Shown: in pieces, positions 28,499 to 37,853 of the stretch
Layout of the letters: each line of letters starts with the position of its first letter
Position numbering within the stretch: the first letter of the stretch is position 1
Source: Vibrio neptunius
GTDB lineage: Bacteria > Pseudomonadota > Gammaproteobacteria > Enterobacterales > Vibrionaceae
Length of the DNA: 64,000 bases
Direction: 5' to 3'
Assembly (NCBI GenBank): GCA_019339365.1
Contig: CP079860.1
Location: forward strand, 124,001 to 188,000
The notes under the pieces: generated by a model
Seen by the model: only the letters and a program-made list of their open reading frames with translations
The model's database searches: none
Told to the model about the DNA's origin: nothing
Program-made: the position numbers and the translations under genes

Positions 28499-29623
28499 CT
28501 AGATCTTATCTGCGACTGCCAGTGCAGCGGATAAGGTGTCTGCTCCAAATTTAAGACTTCTTTCTGGCGACCAACCATAAAGTGGGTCAGGATAATCGTT
28601 ATTATCTTTAAACGGCATTTCGATGGTGTAGGACAAGCACTTGAATTGCTCCGCGACCCAATTTGAACCGACTGTCAGGTTAGCTTTGCCCGGTTCATCT
28701 TTGTCATAGCCAAACTCATCTTGGAATTCAGGCGTCACGGTATGCAGTGCCTGTTTGAATGCAGTTTCAAGTGAAGCCAAGCGCTGATCATAAGAAGGAA
28801 TGCCTTCTGAACCGGCAACAAAGTTGTAAGGAATGGCTTCATCACCGTGAATATCAAGAAACATGTCCACACCAGTTTCCAGCATCTTCTCTCTTACCAA
28901 GAAGACTTCTGGACTTTTCTCCATGCTTGGAGATTGCCATTCACGATTGAGGTTCACCCCCACCGCGTTGCAACGCAGGTGCCCGCGGATACTGCCATCT
29001 GGGTTCATGTTCGGCACAACATAAAGTACCGCTTTGTCGAGCAAAGCACGTGCACCAGTGTCTTCATCATCCATCAAACGCTGAATCAGCCCTTCCATAA
29101 ACCATTCAGCCATGGTTTCACCGGGGTGCTGTCTCGCGATGACCCAGATTTTCTTCTTACCTTCTTCAGGTTCGCCAAAAGTCAGCAAGCTCATGTCATT
29201 AGCATCAAGGGTATGCCCAAGAGTTTCCAGTGTACAGTGATGAACGCTTTGCGCTGCATGCAATAGATCTTGGTGTCGGTCATAACTGTATGGCGCAAAA
29301 TACGCAAAGTAGATTGAGCCATGTTCTGGGATCACAGTAAAACTCAGTGTATCTCCGTCAAATTCGGCCGGGACTCGAAACCACTCTTCTCGGTCATAAG
29401 ACGCTACCACGTCATAATCCTTCCAACCCTCTGGATATGCAGAATTTTTCAGGTCAACGATCTGGATTGAGTGTGATTGCTCCGCTTCTGTCTCCAGTCG
29501 AAAGTGGAACCACTGATAAAACTCAGACTGATTGTCATTCGGGATCTTGAGTTGAATTGCCTCTTTATTATCGGCATTAACGACTTCAATATTACCACTT
29601 TCGAAATTGCTGAAGATCTTCAT
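28499..29623 (-). CDS. M14-family zinc carboxypeptidase (cytosolic carboxypeptidase-like)
   Basis: A 374-residue protein. An N-terminal beta domain (about 1-115) of the kind found in cytosolic M14 peptidases precedes the catalytic domain. Zinc ligands are His166 and Glu169 (RQHPGET) and His259 (DIHGDE). The catalytic Glu is Glu335 (TIEMPFK), and the substrate-carboxylate site includes NPDG and NLNREW. There is no signal peptide, so it acts inside the cell, probably trimming C-terminal residues from peptides. The divergent peptide transporter gene suggests a peptide-use link (inference). Confidence 0.88.
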   Translation of the reverse strand: MKIFSNFESGNIEVVNADNKEAIQLKIPNDNQSEFYQWFHFRLETEAEQSHSIQIVDLKNSAYPEGWKDYDVVASYDREEWFRVPAEFDGDTLSFTVIPEHGSIYFAYFAPYSYDRHQDLLHAAQSVHHCTLETLGHTLDANDMSLLTFGEPEEGKKKIWVIARQHPGETMAEWFMEGLIQRLMDDEDTGARALLDKAVLYVVPNMNPDGSIRGHLRCNAVGVNLNREWQSPSMEKSPEVFLVREKMLETGVDMFLDIHGDEAIPYNFVAGSEGIPSYDQRLASLETAFKQALHTVTPEFQDEFGYDKDEPGKANLTVGSNWVAEQFKCLSYTIEMPFKDNNDYPDPLYGWSPERSLKFGADTLSAALAVADKI

Positions 29624-29904
29624 TGAACTACTTTCCTTATCAATAACAACGACTTTACCTAGAGACTAACACACTGGCTTGTGCACAAAAATGACAATCC
29701 ATACACCTGATTAAAAGCCTCACTAGACGATGTGTTACAACGCAAACGATTTAGATCAATTTGTATGTAAATAGTTCTGCGTTTTTTCCAAAAACTCGTA
29801 CATCCGTAATCTGATCTGAGATAATGGCATCAGTTTATAACACTCGGCAATTAATACTATTATCAGATTTTAATTCTATATCAAACTCTAAATATGAGGC
29901 TATT

Positions 29905-31380
29905 ATGTGGAACAATCTCAATAAATCAATGATGTTCTGCCAAGCAATGTTTGGTTTATCATTCTATGGTGTCATGGTGATCCTGACCCGTTTCTTTTTA
30001 GAAGATCTGGGATATAGTGAGGCAGACACTATGATGGTTGTTGGAGCTTTTTCTTCTATAGGCCCACTGTTCGCTATCGCGGGTGGATTCATCGCAGATA
30101 AATTCCTTGGTGCCTACCGCTCACTCACCATTGCTTACGGCACTTTTAGTACTGGCTACGCGCTACTTGTACTCGGCGCATCAACAACAAATATACCAAT
30201 GAGCCTTGTCGGTATCGCACTGGCGAGTTACGCTCGTGGTTTGATGTCTCCCTCTTACCCAAGCCTTTACAAACGTACTTTCTCCACTGAAGAGGAGTTT
30301 GAAAACGGCTATCCCGTTAACTACTCCGTCAATAACGTCGGTGCACTTCTCGGTCAGTACCTGTTCCCAATGTTGGTTCTTGCCATCGGCTTCCATGGCA
30401 GTTTTATGGTATCTGCGGTAATGGCTGGTCTCGCTTTTGTCACTCTGGTGATCTTCAGCAAACCCTTGGTCAACGTTGGTGAAGATATCGACAAGAACTC
30501 AGTGAGCCTGAAAAACTGGTTATCGTTCTTTGCCCTTTCAGCAGCGATGGTTGGCTTAGTGTTCTTCATGTTCTCAAATATGGATATTGGCCAGAACATT
30601 GTCTATGCCATCGGTGCTGCGGCTATCTTGTATTTCTTCACATTGATGATCAAGTCAGGCAAGTCAGATGCATTGAAAATGGGCACAATCCTTATCATGA
30701 CTGTACTCACGACTTGCTTCTTCGTGTACTACGGTCAAATGATGACTTCAATGACCATAGTGACCATCAACACCATGCGTGGTGACCTGTTCAACATAAT
30801 CCCTATAGCTCCAGAAGCTTCGATGGCAATGAACCCACTTTGGTGTATTGTTGCTGGACCCGTGATTGCTATGACGTTTTCTTCTCTCGAGAGAAAAGGC
30901 ATCAACTTTTCCACGGCGACAAAGATAGGCTTTGCGTTTATTTTCACCGCTATCGCTTTTGGTATTCTGACAATAGCAGTAATGAATGTGGGTGAAGACG
31001 TTGTGATTCGTCCTGAAGTCTTCTTAGCGATTCACTTCTTCCAAGCATTTGCCGAAGTTATTGTTGGTAGTTTAGTCGTAGCCTTTATCCTTTCAGTCGC
31101 GCCAAAACACATTGAAGGTTTCTCTGTGTCACTCTTCTCAGTGGCGATAGCACTGAGTGGTATCGTGGGCGCGGTATTCTCAACCTCAATCGCGCTTGAA
31201 AAAGGGCAACAAATCACGCAAGAGATCGTACAGAATGTTTACGGCGATTACTTCCAATTACTGACCGTACTCGCCGTTGCAATGGTAGCCATTGCTCTAG
31301 TTGCATCGGTTATCATTCGCAAGATGCTAGACGCGGCTCGTGCAGATGAGCAACCTGAGTTAGTTGAAGCAGAAAACTAA
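29905..31380 (+). CDS. POT-family proton-dependent peptide transporter
   Basis: A 491-residue protein with 12-14 membrane segments. The N-terminal FYGVMVILTRFFLEDLG resembles the ExxER-containing TM1 region of POT transporters but lacks the full E-x-x-E-R motif. The segments GGFIADKFLGAYRSL (MFS motif A) and FAEVIVGSLVVAF fit the family. The missing ExxER makes substrate and coupling less certain than for DtpA-type carriers. I chose ATG 29905 for its GAGG site; the frame is open to 29824. A terminator follows. Confidence 0.78.
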   Translation: MWNNLNKSMMFCQAMFGLSFYGVMVILTRFFLEDLGYSEADTMMVVGAFSSIGPLFAIAGGFIADKFLGAYRSLTIAYGTFSTGYALLVLGASTTNIPMSLVGIALASYARGLMSPSYPSLYKRTFSTEEEFENGYPVNYSVNNVGALLGQYLFPMLVLAIGFHGSFMVSAVMAGLAFVTLVIFSKPLVNVGEDIDKNSVSLKNWLSFFALSAAMVGLVFFMFSNMDIGQNIVYAIGAAAILYFFTLMIKSGKSDALKMGTILIMTVLTTCFFVYYGQMMTSMTIVTINTMRGDLFNIIPIAPEASMAMNPLWCIVAGPVIAMTFSSLERKGINFSTATKIGFAFIFTAIAFGILTIAVMNVGEDVVIRPEVFLAIHFFQAFAEVIVGSLVVAFILSVAPKHIEGFSVSLFSVAIALSGIVGAVFSTSIALEKGQQITQEIVQNVYGDYFQLLTVLAVAMVAIALVASVIIRKMLDAARADEQPELVEAEN

Positions 31381-31396
31381 CCGATCCAAGCAACAG

Positions 31397-31423
31397 AAAG
31401 CCCCGGTTCAAATCCGGGGCTTT
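31397..31423. terminator. Intrinsic terminator
   Basis: AAAGCCCCGG (31397-31406), seven-base loop, CCGGGGCTTT (31414-31423). Confidence 0.88.
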
Positions 31424-31455
31424 GGGTTAGTTGCTAGCGAAATAAATGTAGGCAA

Positions 31456-31533
31456 TTAATCTCTATCGAAAGCTCGGTAGTTGTAGTCTACATGTACAAC
31501 AGGTTGGTAGGTAATCTGACCGTCAGAGTACAT
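31456..31533 (-). CDS. Possible 25-residue ORF or gene remnant
   Basis: The frame MYSDGQITYQPVVHVDY... ends at TAA 31456-31458 and looks protein-like (tyrosine- and aspartate-rich, no odd codons). GGGGGAT lies six bases before ATG 31533. The same frame continues upstream without interruption to the stop of the DMT gene at 31564-31566. It may therefore be a tiny gene, the tail of a decayed gene, or chance. Confidence 0.25.
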   Translation of the reverse strand: MYSDGQITYQPVVHVDYNYRAFDRD

Positions 31534-31563
31534 ACGGTATCCCCCAGTGGGCAGTGAACAAAA

Positions 31564-32466
31564 CTAAAGAACTGTCAAAACCAACCCAACCAAGATCAAT
31601 GTGGTTCCGGTAAAACGCGTAACCAAGAACTTTTCCGATAACCAAATAATCCCAAACACCATGCCAAACACTATACTGAGCTGCCTTAACGCAACGACAT
31701 AGCTGACATTGTCTGTCATTGTCATCGCATACAGTACGAGACCATAAGTCGTCGCCATCATAGTACCCGCCAACGCGGATGGCTTTTTAATCATCCATGC
31801 TTGCTTAAAATCTTCTAATCGTCTGGTCACTAACAAGTAAACTACAAGACACACAGCAATAGACCAAAATTGGATGCCAAGATAAAAAATCGCAGAGCTC
31901 CTGTCACTTAACGCATGGCTAAATGTACTCTCCAAAACCAACAATGCCTCTTTATCTAGAATGGAATAGCCAGTGGTCCCTAGGGCAGCAAGCAGTGCGT
32001 AGCACACGCCCGCGTTGAAGTAGCCATTGACATGAAACTGCCTAAATGATTCTAAAGGCACAAATAAACAACCAAGCGTGATGAGCGAAAAGCCAATCCA
32101 ACTGAGCGTTGACAACTCATAACCCAGAGCAACCGTACCCGCACCGACCATGAGCACAGGTAGCGCCCGCGCTATCGGATAAATGACCCCAATATCGGCA
32201 TGCTTATAAGCAAAGCCCAGACCTAACAGGTAAATCATCTGCGCAATACCACTGAACAACAAAATCTGCCAAAAGACGTTGGGAAACGACGTTAAACCGA
32301 CTTGATGAATGTACCAAATCACATAGGGCGTAAGCAGAAGTGCTACCGCTGAACTGCTGGCGAGAAAGAAAGCGGGCCCAGAAGCCTTATTATTTTTACT
32401 GAGCAAATTCCATCCTGCATGGAGAAAAGCAGAAATAACAACTAGAAAAATAGCCCAAACAGACAT
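31564..32466 (-). CDS. DMT/EamA-family transporter at the end of the phosphonate cluster
   Basis: A 300-residue inner-membrane protein with about ten hydrophobic segments in two EamA-like halves. I chose ATG 32466 (MSVWAIF) because AAGGTTCTCT precedes it; the frame is open far upstream only by overlapping phnR. It follows phnR on the same strand, but a terminator hairpin lies between them. A link to phosphonate metabolism is suggested by position only. Confidence 0.75.
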   Translation of the reverse strand: MSVWAIFLVVISAFLHAGWNLLSKNNKASGPAFFLASSSAVALLLTPYVIWYIHQVGLTSFPNVFWQILLFSGIAQMIYLLGLGFAYKHADIGVIYPIARALPVLMVGAGTVALGYELSTLSWIGFSLITLGCLFVPLESFRQFHVNGYFNAGVCYALLAALGTTGYSILDKEALLVLESTFSHALSDRSSAIFYLGIQFWSIAVCLVVYLLVTRRLEDFKQAWMIKKPSALAGTMMATTYGLVLYAMTMTDNVSYVVALRQLSIVFGMVFGIIWLSEKFLVTRFTGTTLILVGLVLTVL

Positions 32467-32479
32467 AGAGAACCTTTGT

Positions 32480-32504
32480 AAAAAGGGCTTCCAAACAGAA
32501 GCCC
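32480..32504 (-). terminator. Terminator downstream of phnR
   Basis: On the minus strand: GGGCTTC, six-base loop, GAAGCCC, then T5. It separates phnR from the DMT gene. Confidence 0.8.
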
Positions 32505-32524
32505 AGTAAATTGAGATTTGAGAT

Positions 32525-33229
32525 TTAGTGGTTGAGTACCGCGATAGATTCAATACTGATCGCATCATGGCGCCAATATTCAATATCACAATCAATAATT
32601 TCACCATGCTGGTTGTAGTTGATACGTTCAACCACCATAGCGGGTGTGCCCGACGTGGCTCTCAACGCCTGAGCAGTATCTCCCAACAAACTGCTGGTAC
32701 TGATGCGATAGCGAATTTTCTGATACACCATGCCGAAGTGATCACGATAGATATCAGTCAGCGATTTAGATAAATCGAAGTCCAAAAGATTAGGAAACAG
32801 CTCAGGGCGAATATAGTTAGTCACAAAGACTACTGGGCGATCTTCTAGGTACCTGACCCTATCGACTTGATAAACATCGGAGAATGGTTGAAGCCCAAGC
32901 AAGCTAGCCGCCAGCTTATTGGCGAGAATGCCCTTCGCCGCAATCAGTTCGGTCTTTGGAACACGGTGTTGTGCCAACGCCATATTACTAAAATTGAGCG
33001 TTTGAGTGGGATCATAGTTAAGTGGTTGCGGGGAAATAAACCAGCCACGGCGGTCTTCGCGATAGATACGACCTTCCGCTTCCAGCAATGACAAGGCTTC
33101 ACGTAGTGTCACACGAGTGGTATCAAACGATTCTGCCAATTTACGCTCCGCGGGTAATTTTTGCCGCGGTGAAAGTAACCCTGATTCAATCTGCTCAACA
33201 ATAGAATCTTTTATTTTTACGTATTGCAC
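32525..33229 (-). CDS. phnR: GntR/UTRA-family regulator PhnR
   Basis: A 234-residue protein with an N-terminal GntR winged helix (about residues 1-66, PAERKLAESFDTTRVTLREA) and a C-terminal UTRA ligand-binding domain (about 85-225). In Salmonella and Vibrio PhnR controls 2-aminoethylphosphonate genes. It closes the transporter operon, 9 bp after the permease gene. Candidate operators TGGT-N4-ACCA occur before phnT, phnS and phnW and fit the GT-N-TA-N-AC core of the HutC/UTRA subgroup. Confidence 0.85.
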   Translation of the reverse strand: MQYVKIKDSIVEQIESGLLSPRQKLPAERKLAESFDTTRVTLREALSLLEAEGRIYREDRRGWFISPQPLNYDPTQTLNFSNMALAQHRVPKTELIAAKGILANKLAASLLGLQPFSDVYQVDRVRYLEDRPVVFVTNYIRPELFPNLLDFDLSKSLTDIYRDHFGMVYQKIRYRISTSSLLGDTAQALRATSGTPAMVVERINYNQHGEIIDCDIEYWRHDAISIESIAVLNH

Positions 33230-33238
33230 TCGTTGTCC

Positions 33239-34975
33239 TTACCTTTTGCGCCATGCCTGTGTTCTGTTTTCTAACCATTTCCCTAGCGTCATATGTACCA
33301 GCTTGGCAACTGAGGCTGAAATCATGATCATCACCGCCATTGCGGCTGCCGCGCCCGTTTGGCCTGCATCGTCCATATTTAATACAGAAACAGAAGCCGG
33401 AATGGTTTCAGTTGAATAGATGAATACTACCGCAGAAGTGGTGGTTAATGCATTAATAAACAAATACGTAGCGATATCCAATGTCGCAGGGACGCAGACG
33501 GGTAATGTGACTTTAAAGAACAACTTATATTGAGGTAGCTTGACGGAAGCCGCTGTCGCCTCGATTTCTGCTGGGATCTGCTTCAGCGCCGTCACCGCTG
33601 TCATATGGCCGACGGTGTAATAGTGAACCACGGTATTGATTACCAGAAAGGCCATCGTACCATAGAGAAAGCTCAGAGGGTTGTTAGCATCGTTAAAGTA
33701 GAATATATAGCCCAAGCCTAACACCATGCCCGGTACAGCCATGGGTACCACACTGAGCATTTGCATTGCCTGTCTTACCGGAGCAAAGGCGCGCCCTTTC
33801 TCGATGCAGTATGCTCCGACCAATATCAATGTTGTACCAATAATGGCAGTCCATGTCGCCAGTGACAATGAGTTGAAGTAAGGTTGCCAACCATAAGTAC
33901 TCATCTCGGCGAAGTTATAGTTGTTCAGCGTTAATGCTTTATTCCAAGGCCAAAACGTCACCAGAGAACCATAAACCGCCATGCCCAACACCGTAATAAC
34001 GGCTAATGAGATCAATGAACAATAAAGGAAACACGCACCATCTCGCAGTTTGTTCGGTTCAGGTTGATAAGGTACGGAACGCGTATCAAACAGACTCTTT
34101 TGCTTTTTCTGCACCCAGCGGTCTGCGACGAATGCTAACAAAGCGGGAATCAACAACAGAATACTGGTCACTGCACCCATAGAGAAGTTTTGCTGCCCTA
34201 CAACCTGCTTAAAGATATCCGTGGCGAGAACGTTATAGCTTCCGCCGATAACTTTTGGCACACCAAAGTCACACACAACCAGAGTGAAGACAACAATCAA
34301 GGTACTGATCAAACCGTACTTCGCCGCAGGCAAAGTCACGATAAAAAATGTTTTAAGTGGCGATGTTTTCAACGCGCGGGCCGCTTCATACAAACGTGCA
34401 TCAGATGTACGAAGTGAGGTATTCAGTATCATCAACGCGTGGGGAAAGGTCCAAAAGATTAATCCCAGCGAAATACCAATTAGGCCATATACGGAATTCC
34501 CACCCAAGATCTCTTTCGCCACACCCTGATTACCAAATAAAAAAATCAAGCTGATCGCAGGTAACAGCGAAGGAGCAAGAATAGGCGCAGTACCCAAGAC
34601 ATGAAACAAGCCTTTCATCGGCATACAAGTGCGAGTCAGCGCGTAAGCATAACCAAATGCCAGTACACCAACCACAGCGGTTACCAACAAGCCAACCGTC
34701 AATGTATTGCCGAGAGATTGCCACACGCTCGCCTGTGAGAAATAACTGGCAAAGTTGGCTAAACCAACAAATTCACCTTCCGTGCCCTGCACGCTTTTCG
34801 CCAACATCGCCCATAGTGGCATGACGATAAAAATCACCAGCAACGAAAATAGAATCGCAAGTAAACCAAACAAGACGATGTTATCGCGGCTGATTCTTTT
34901 TAGCTGGCTGGTAGAGTGGTTCTTCAGAGCAATCAGCGTCGAATTATTCATTGTATTACTGTCCATTGCATTCAT
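33239..34975 (-). CDS. 2-Aminoethylphosphonate ABC transporter permease (fused)
   Basis: About 578 residues in two permease halves, each with about six membrane segments. Binding-protein-dependent transport loops of the EAA type occur in both halves (EAARALKTSPLKTFFIVTLP and EATAASVKLPQYKLFFKVTLP). Fusion of what are separate PhnU and PhnV subunits elsewhere is normal for the PhnU2-type AEP permease. I chose ATG 34975, which follows the ATPase stop by one base; ATG 34966 is also possible. Confidence 0.88.
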   Translation of the reverse strand: MNAMDSNTMNNSTLIALKNHSTSQLKRISRDNIVLFGLLAILFSLLVIFIVMPLWAMLAKSVQGTEGEFVGLANFASYFSQASVWQSLGNTLTVGLLVTAVVGVLAFGYAYALTRTCMPMKGLFHVLGTAPILAPSLLPAISLIFLFGNQGVAKEILGGNSVYGLIGISLGLIFWTFPHALMILNTSLRTSDARLYEAARALKTSPLKTFFIVTLPAAKYGLISTLIVVFTLVVCDFGVPKVIGGSYNVLATDIFKQVVGQQNFSMGAVTSILLLIPALLAFVADRWVQKKQKSLFDTRSVPYQPEPNKLRDGACFLYCSLISLAVITVLGMAVYGSLVTFWPWNKALTLNNYNFAEMSTYGWQPYFNSLSLATWTAIIGTTLILVGAYCIEKGRAFAPVRQAMQMLSVVPMAVPGMVLGLGYIFYFNDANNPLSFLYGTMAFLVINTVVHYYTVGHMTAVTALKQIPAEIEATAASVKLPQYKLFFKVTLPVCVPATLDIATYLFINALTTTSAVVFIYSTETIPASVSVLNMDDAGQTGAAAAMAVMIMISASVAKLVHMTLGKWLENRTQAWRKR

Positions 34976-34976
34976 C

Positions 34977-36089
34977 CTAAGCCGCAATCGCTTTGTCGCC
35001 ATTTGGGCTTAACACTGGGTATGCTCTTGCTCCTCGCTCAGCAAACTGAATATAACGAATATCACCAACGCGTAGCTTGATGTTTTGCGCTTGTTCACCG
35101 GAAACATCAACAAAGATGGGAGCTGCGAGCTTGTCGTGCTGCAACTCACACTCATATCGGCAGAACGACCCTAAAAACTCATGGGTACGAATACGAACTG
35201 GCAACGCATCTTTTATTTCTTCGGAAAAGCGAATGTTCTCGGGGCGGATTGCTAAGTCAAAACGATCGCCACGAACCAGATTTCGGTTTTCCAACACCGG
35301 GGCTTGAATGAGGGACTCCGCAATGCGTAGATGACTGTCAGTTGCGACTGAAGCACCGATAAAATTCATACTACCAACAAACTCAGCTACAAATCGGGTA
35401 GCAGGCTGTTGATAGATTTCTTGCGGCGTACCCACTTGCTCAATAACACCGTGATTCATGACCACAATGCGATCTGCCATTGATAGCGCTTCATCCTGAT
35501 CATGAGTCACCATAATAGTGGTGATACCCAGCTTACGCTGCAGCTTACAAATCTCATCACGTAAATGAACGCGTACTTTGGCGTCCAGCGCAGATAGAGG
35601 TTCATCAAGTAGTAGCAGACCCGGGGAGAGCGCTAATGCACGCGCAAGCGCGACACGCTGCTGCTGACCACCGGATAATTGATTTGGATACTTTTGCCCA
35701 GATGTCGGCAGCCCAATCATCTCAAGCCACTCATCGACTTTTTCCAAGGCTTCTTGATTCGACATGCCTTGGTTCTTTAGACCAATAGCGATATTTTCCT
35801 GAACGGTCAGATTGGGAAACAAAGCATACGATTGGAATACAATGCCAAAATCGCGCTTTTCAGGCGGCAGGAAAGTCGTCTCTTCACCATGTTGAGAAAT
35901 TGAACCTGAAGTGGGAAGATCGAGGCCAGCAATGGCTCTCAGTAGCGTAGTTTTACCACAGCCAGAGGGGCCTAGGAAACAAACAAACTCGCTTTTTTCA
36001 ATGGCAAGTGAGATATTGTTAAGCGCTGTGAATTGTCCGAATTGCTTTACAACGTTTTCAATCTGTAGATAAGGTTGGTTAGTTGGCAT
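34977..36089 (-). CDS. phnT: 2-Aminoethylphosphonate ABC transporter ATP-binding protein
   Basis: A 370-residue ATPase. Walker A is GPSGCGKTT (40-48), the signature LSGGQQQR (138-145), and Walker B LLLLDEP (about 158-164). A TOBE-like C-terminal regulatory region follows. It powers uptake of 2-aminoethylphosphonate through the fused permease. A palindromic candidate PhnR operator (36105-36116) lies directly before its ribosome site GGAGAG, implying a promoter separate from phnS. Confidence 0.88.
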   Translation of the reverse strand: MPTNQPYLQIENVVKQFGQFTALNNISLAIEKSEFVCFLGPSGCGKTTLLRAIAGLDLPTSGSISQHGEETTFLPPEKRDFGIVFQSYALFPNLTVQENIAIGLKNQGMSNQEALEKVDEWLEMIGLPTSGQKYPNQLSGGQQQRVALARALALSPGLLLLDEPLSALDAKVRVHLRDEICKLQRKLGITTIMVTHDQDEALSMADRIVVMNHGVIEQVGTPQEIYQQPATRFVAEFVGSMNFIGASVATDSHLRIAESLIQAPVLENRNLVRGDRFDLAIRPENIRFSEEIKDALPVRIRTHEFLGSFCRYECELQHDKLAAPIFVDVSGEQAQNIKLRVGDIRYIQFAERGARAYPVLSPNGDKAIAA

Positions 36090-36104
36090 AACACACTCTC
36101 CAAA

Positions 36105-36116
36105 TGGTATATACCA
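36105..36116. promoter_or_regulatory. Candidate PhnR operator before phnT
   Basis: TGGTATATACCA is a perfect 12-bp palindrome containing GT-N-TA-N-AC, the core recognised by HutC/UTRA-type GntR regulators. It lies 16-27 bp before the phnT start. Confidence 0.6.
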
Positions 36117-36216
36117 ACTATAATTCTGGTTTATTTCAGACGCATGACAAATTTATAGACCAAAGATGACAAAAACATGAAAGGCAGGATGGTTTCACCA
36201 CAAGAACCGACTCCGA

Positions 36217-36624
36217 TTAATCCCAAGTGACAGACATTTTGTAATATGGGATATTACCTTTGTAAAAGCGCTGGCCCTGCTCTGTCATACCAAATCTTTT
36301 ATACAGCGTTAATGCACTTTCGCGAGCATCACACCAAAAAACGATAACGCCAGTATTTTGCAATTGACTAATTATAACCTTGAGTACGCTCGAACCTATT
36401 CCCTGCCCTTGATACTCCGGAGAAGTGGCAAACTTTCTCAATCGAGCCACATCATCGGTAACAAATACAGAAGCGACACAAACAAGCTTCCCCGCGACAA
36501 ATGCACCAAAATGTAAGCTCGCGTCATCTTCTTCTAAACGACAAAAATCGACACTCTTTTCTGGCCAAAGTACCTGATGCCGTAAAGCAAGCGTATCTTC
36601 TGCTGATATTTTTCTAACGTCCAT
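36217..36624 (-). CDS. GNAT-family N-acetyltransferase
   Basis: A 135-residue protein of GNAT fold. The acetyl-CoA-binding motif appears as RKFATSPEYQGQGIGSSVL. I chose ATG 36624 with GAGAAAG upstream. It is inserted between phnS and phnT on the same strand, after a terminator. In some bacteria an acetyltransferase (PhnO) modifies aminoalkylphosphonates, so a role in phosphonate metabolism is conceivable, but similarity to PhnO is not evident to me. Substrate unknown. Confidence 0.8.
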   Translation of the reverse strand: MDVRKISAEDTLALRHQVLWPEKSVDFCRLEEDDASLHFGAFVAGKLVCVASVFVTDDVARLRKFATSPEYQGQGIGSSVLKVIISQLQNTGVIVFWCDARESALTLYKRFGMTEQGQRFYKGNIPYYKMSVTWD

Positions 36625-36682
36625 GACTTTCTCTACTTCGAATAACCTTTGAACAAATTTGCCTGTGATCAAGCCAAAATGC

Positions 36683-36706
36683 AAAAGGGAGAGCCTATGC
36701 TCTCCC
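36683..36706 (-). terminator. Terminator downstream of phnS
   Basis: On the minus strand: GGGAGAGC, loop ATAG, GCTCTCCC, then T4. It should end or attenuate the phnS transcript before the acetyltransferase and phnT. Confidence 0.8.
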
Positions 36707-36748
36707 TCAAATACTCAGTCGTAAGAAACCAGTAAAGTTATCTAGACC

Positions 36749-37759
36749 TTATGATTTTGGCTCTGATTTAGCATCAAATTTCGCAGACCAGGTTGCAAGA
36801 ATATCTGCGCGCTTGCTACCCATTTGAGCAAAATCCATCTCTGCCATGTTCTCTTGTACATTAGGGAAGTGAGAGACGGTCGCTTTAACCTCTTTATGAG
36901 CAACAACCGGGTACATTTCTACATATAGCTCGTTAGCCGCTTTAGAAATAGACCAATCAACCACGCGTTTGGCCGCTTCGGACTCTTTGACTAAGCCTAC
37001 CGCTTCTGACTCCCAACCAATGCCCTTAGGTGTGATCACAGCCAGAGGTGCGCCCTGACTCTTCAACTTAGCACCGCGGCTAGCCATAGAAATACCAATC
37101 GCTACTTCGCCCATACCCGCTTGTACACATGGCTTAGAACCTGAGTGGGTATAATGTGCGATGTTTTTATCCAGTGCTTTCATGTAGTTCCAACCTTTGT
37201 CTTCACCCATGTTTTGTAGCCATGCAGAAACCTGCATATAACCTGTACCGGACGACGCTGGGTTTGGCATAGCAATATGACCTTTGTAAACCGGATCTGT
37301 CAGGTCTTGCCATGAAGTCGGTTTAGGTAAGTTCAACTGTTTCGCCACCACTTCATTGAAACAAACGGCATTGAAAAACGCATCATTACCAAACCAAGCC
37401 TGATTCGATTGAGGGTCGTTAAGGTTCGCATGCAGAAACTCTATACCTTTAGGCGTGTATGGTTTAAGCAAGCCTTGCTCTTTCAATAATGCCATTGAAG
37501 AGCCCGCTAAACCCCATACTACTTCTGCGCGTGGATTATTTTTTTCTGCCAGTAACTTAGCCGTCATGATACCTGTAGAGTCACGTACCCACTTGATCTT
37601 GATGTCTGGGTTTTGTTTCTCAAACGCAGACTTGTACTTTGCAAGAATATCCGTTTCAAAAGCGGTGTAAACCGTTACTTCCTGGGACGCCATTGCATTC
37701 GTTGCTAGTAGAGAGACAAGCGCAGCCAGCGCTCCTTTCATCAAACGGTTGTTCATCAT
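36749..37759 (-). CDS. phnS: 2-Aminoethylphosphonate ABC transporter substrate-binding protein
   Basis: A 336-residue periplasmic protein with a signal peptide (cleavage after AMA, about residue 25). The mature part has the type 2 binding fold of iron/phosphonate-binding proteins: VTVYTAFETDILAKYKSAFEK first strand and helix, then a PNPASSGTGYMQ ligand-site segment. It delivers 2-aminoethylphosphonate to the fused permease. I chose ATG 37759 with GGAGAAA directly before it. It is divergent from phnW and followed by its own terminator, so binding protein can be made in excess. Confidence 0.88.
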   Translation of the reverse strand: MMNNRLMKGALAALVSLLATNAMASQEVTVYTAFETDILAKYKSAFEKQNPDIKIKWVRDSTGIMTAKLLAEKNNPRAEVVWGLAGSSMALLKEQGLLKPYTPKGIEFLHANLNDPQSNQAWFGNDAFFNAVCFNEVVAKQLNLPKPTSWQDLTDPVYKGHIAMPNPASSGTGYMQVSAWLQNMGEDKGWNYMKALDKNIAHYTHSGSKPCVQAGMGEVAIGISMASRGAKLKSQGAPLAVITPKGIGWESEAVGLVKESEAAKRVVDWSISKAANELYVEMYPVVAHKEVKATVSHFPNVQENMAEMDFAQMGSKRADILATWSAKFDAKSEPKS

Positions 37760-37824
37760 TTTCTCCAATTTAAGACGATGTGTTTAAGACCGATTGACAT
37801 TGCATCCTCTTTGCAAAAATCATT

Positions 37825-37853
37825 TGGTCTGTACCAGTTGGTGATATACACCC
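37825..37853. promoter_or_regulatory. Candidate PhnR half-sites or operators in the phnS promoter
   Basis: TGGTCTGTACCA (37825-37836) and the neighbouring GGTGATATACACC (37840-37852) resemble the phnW and phnT palindromes with one change or one extra base. They lie 65-95 bp before the phnS start. Confidence 0.45.
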
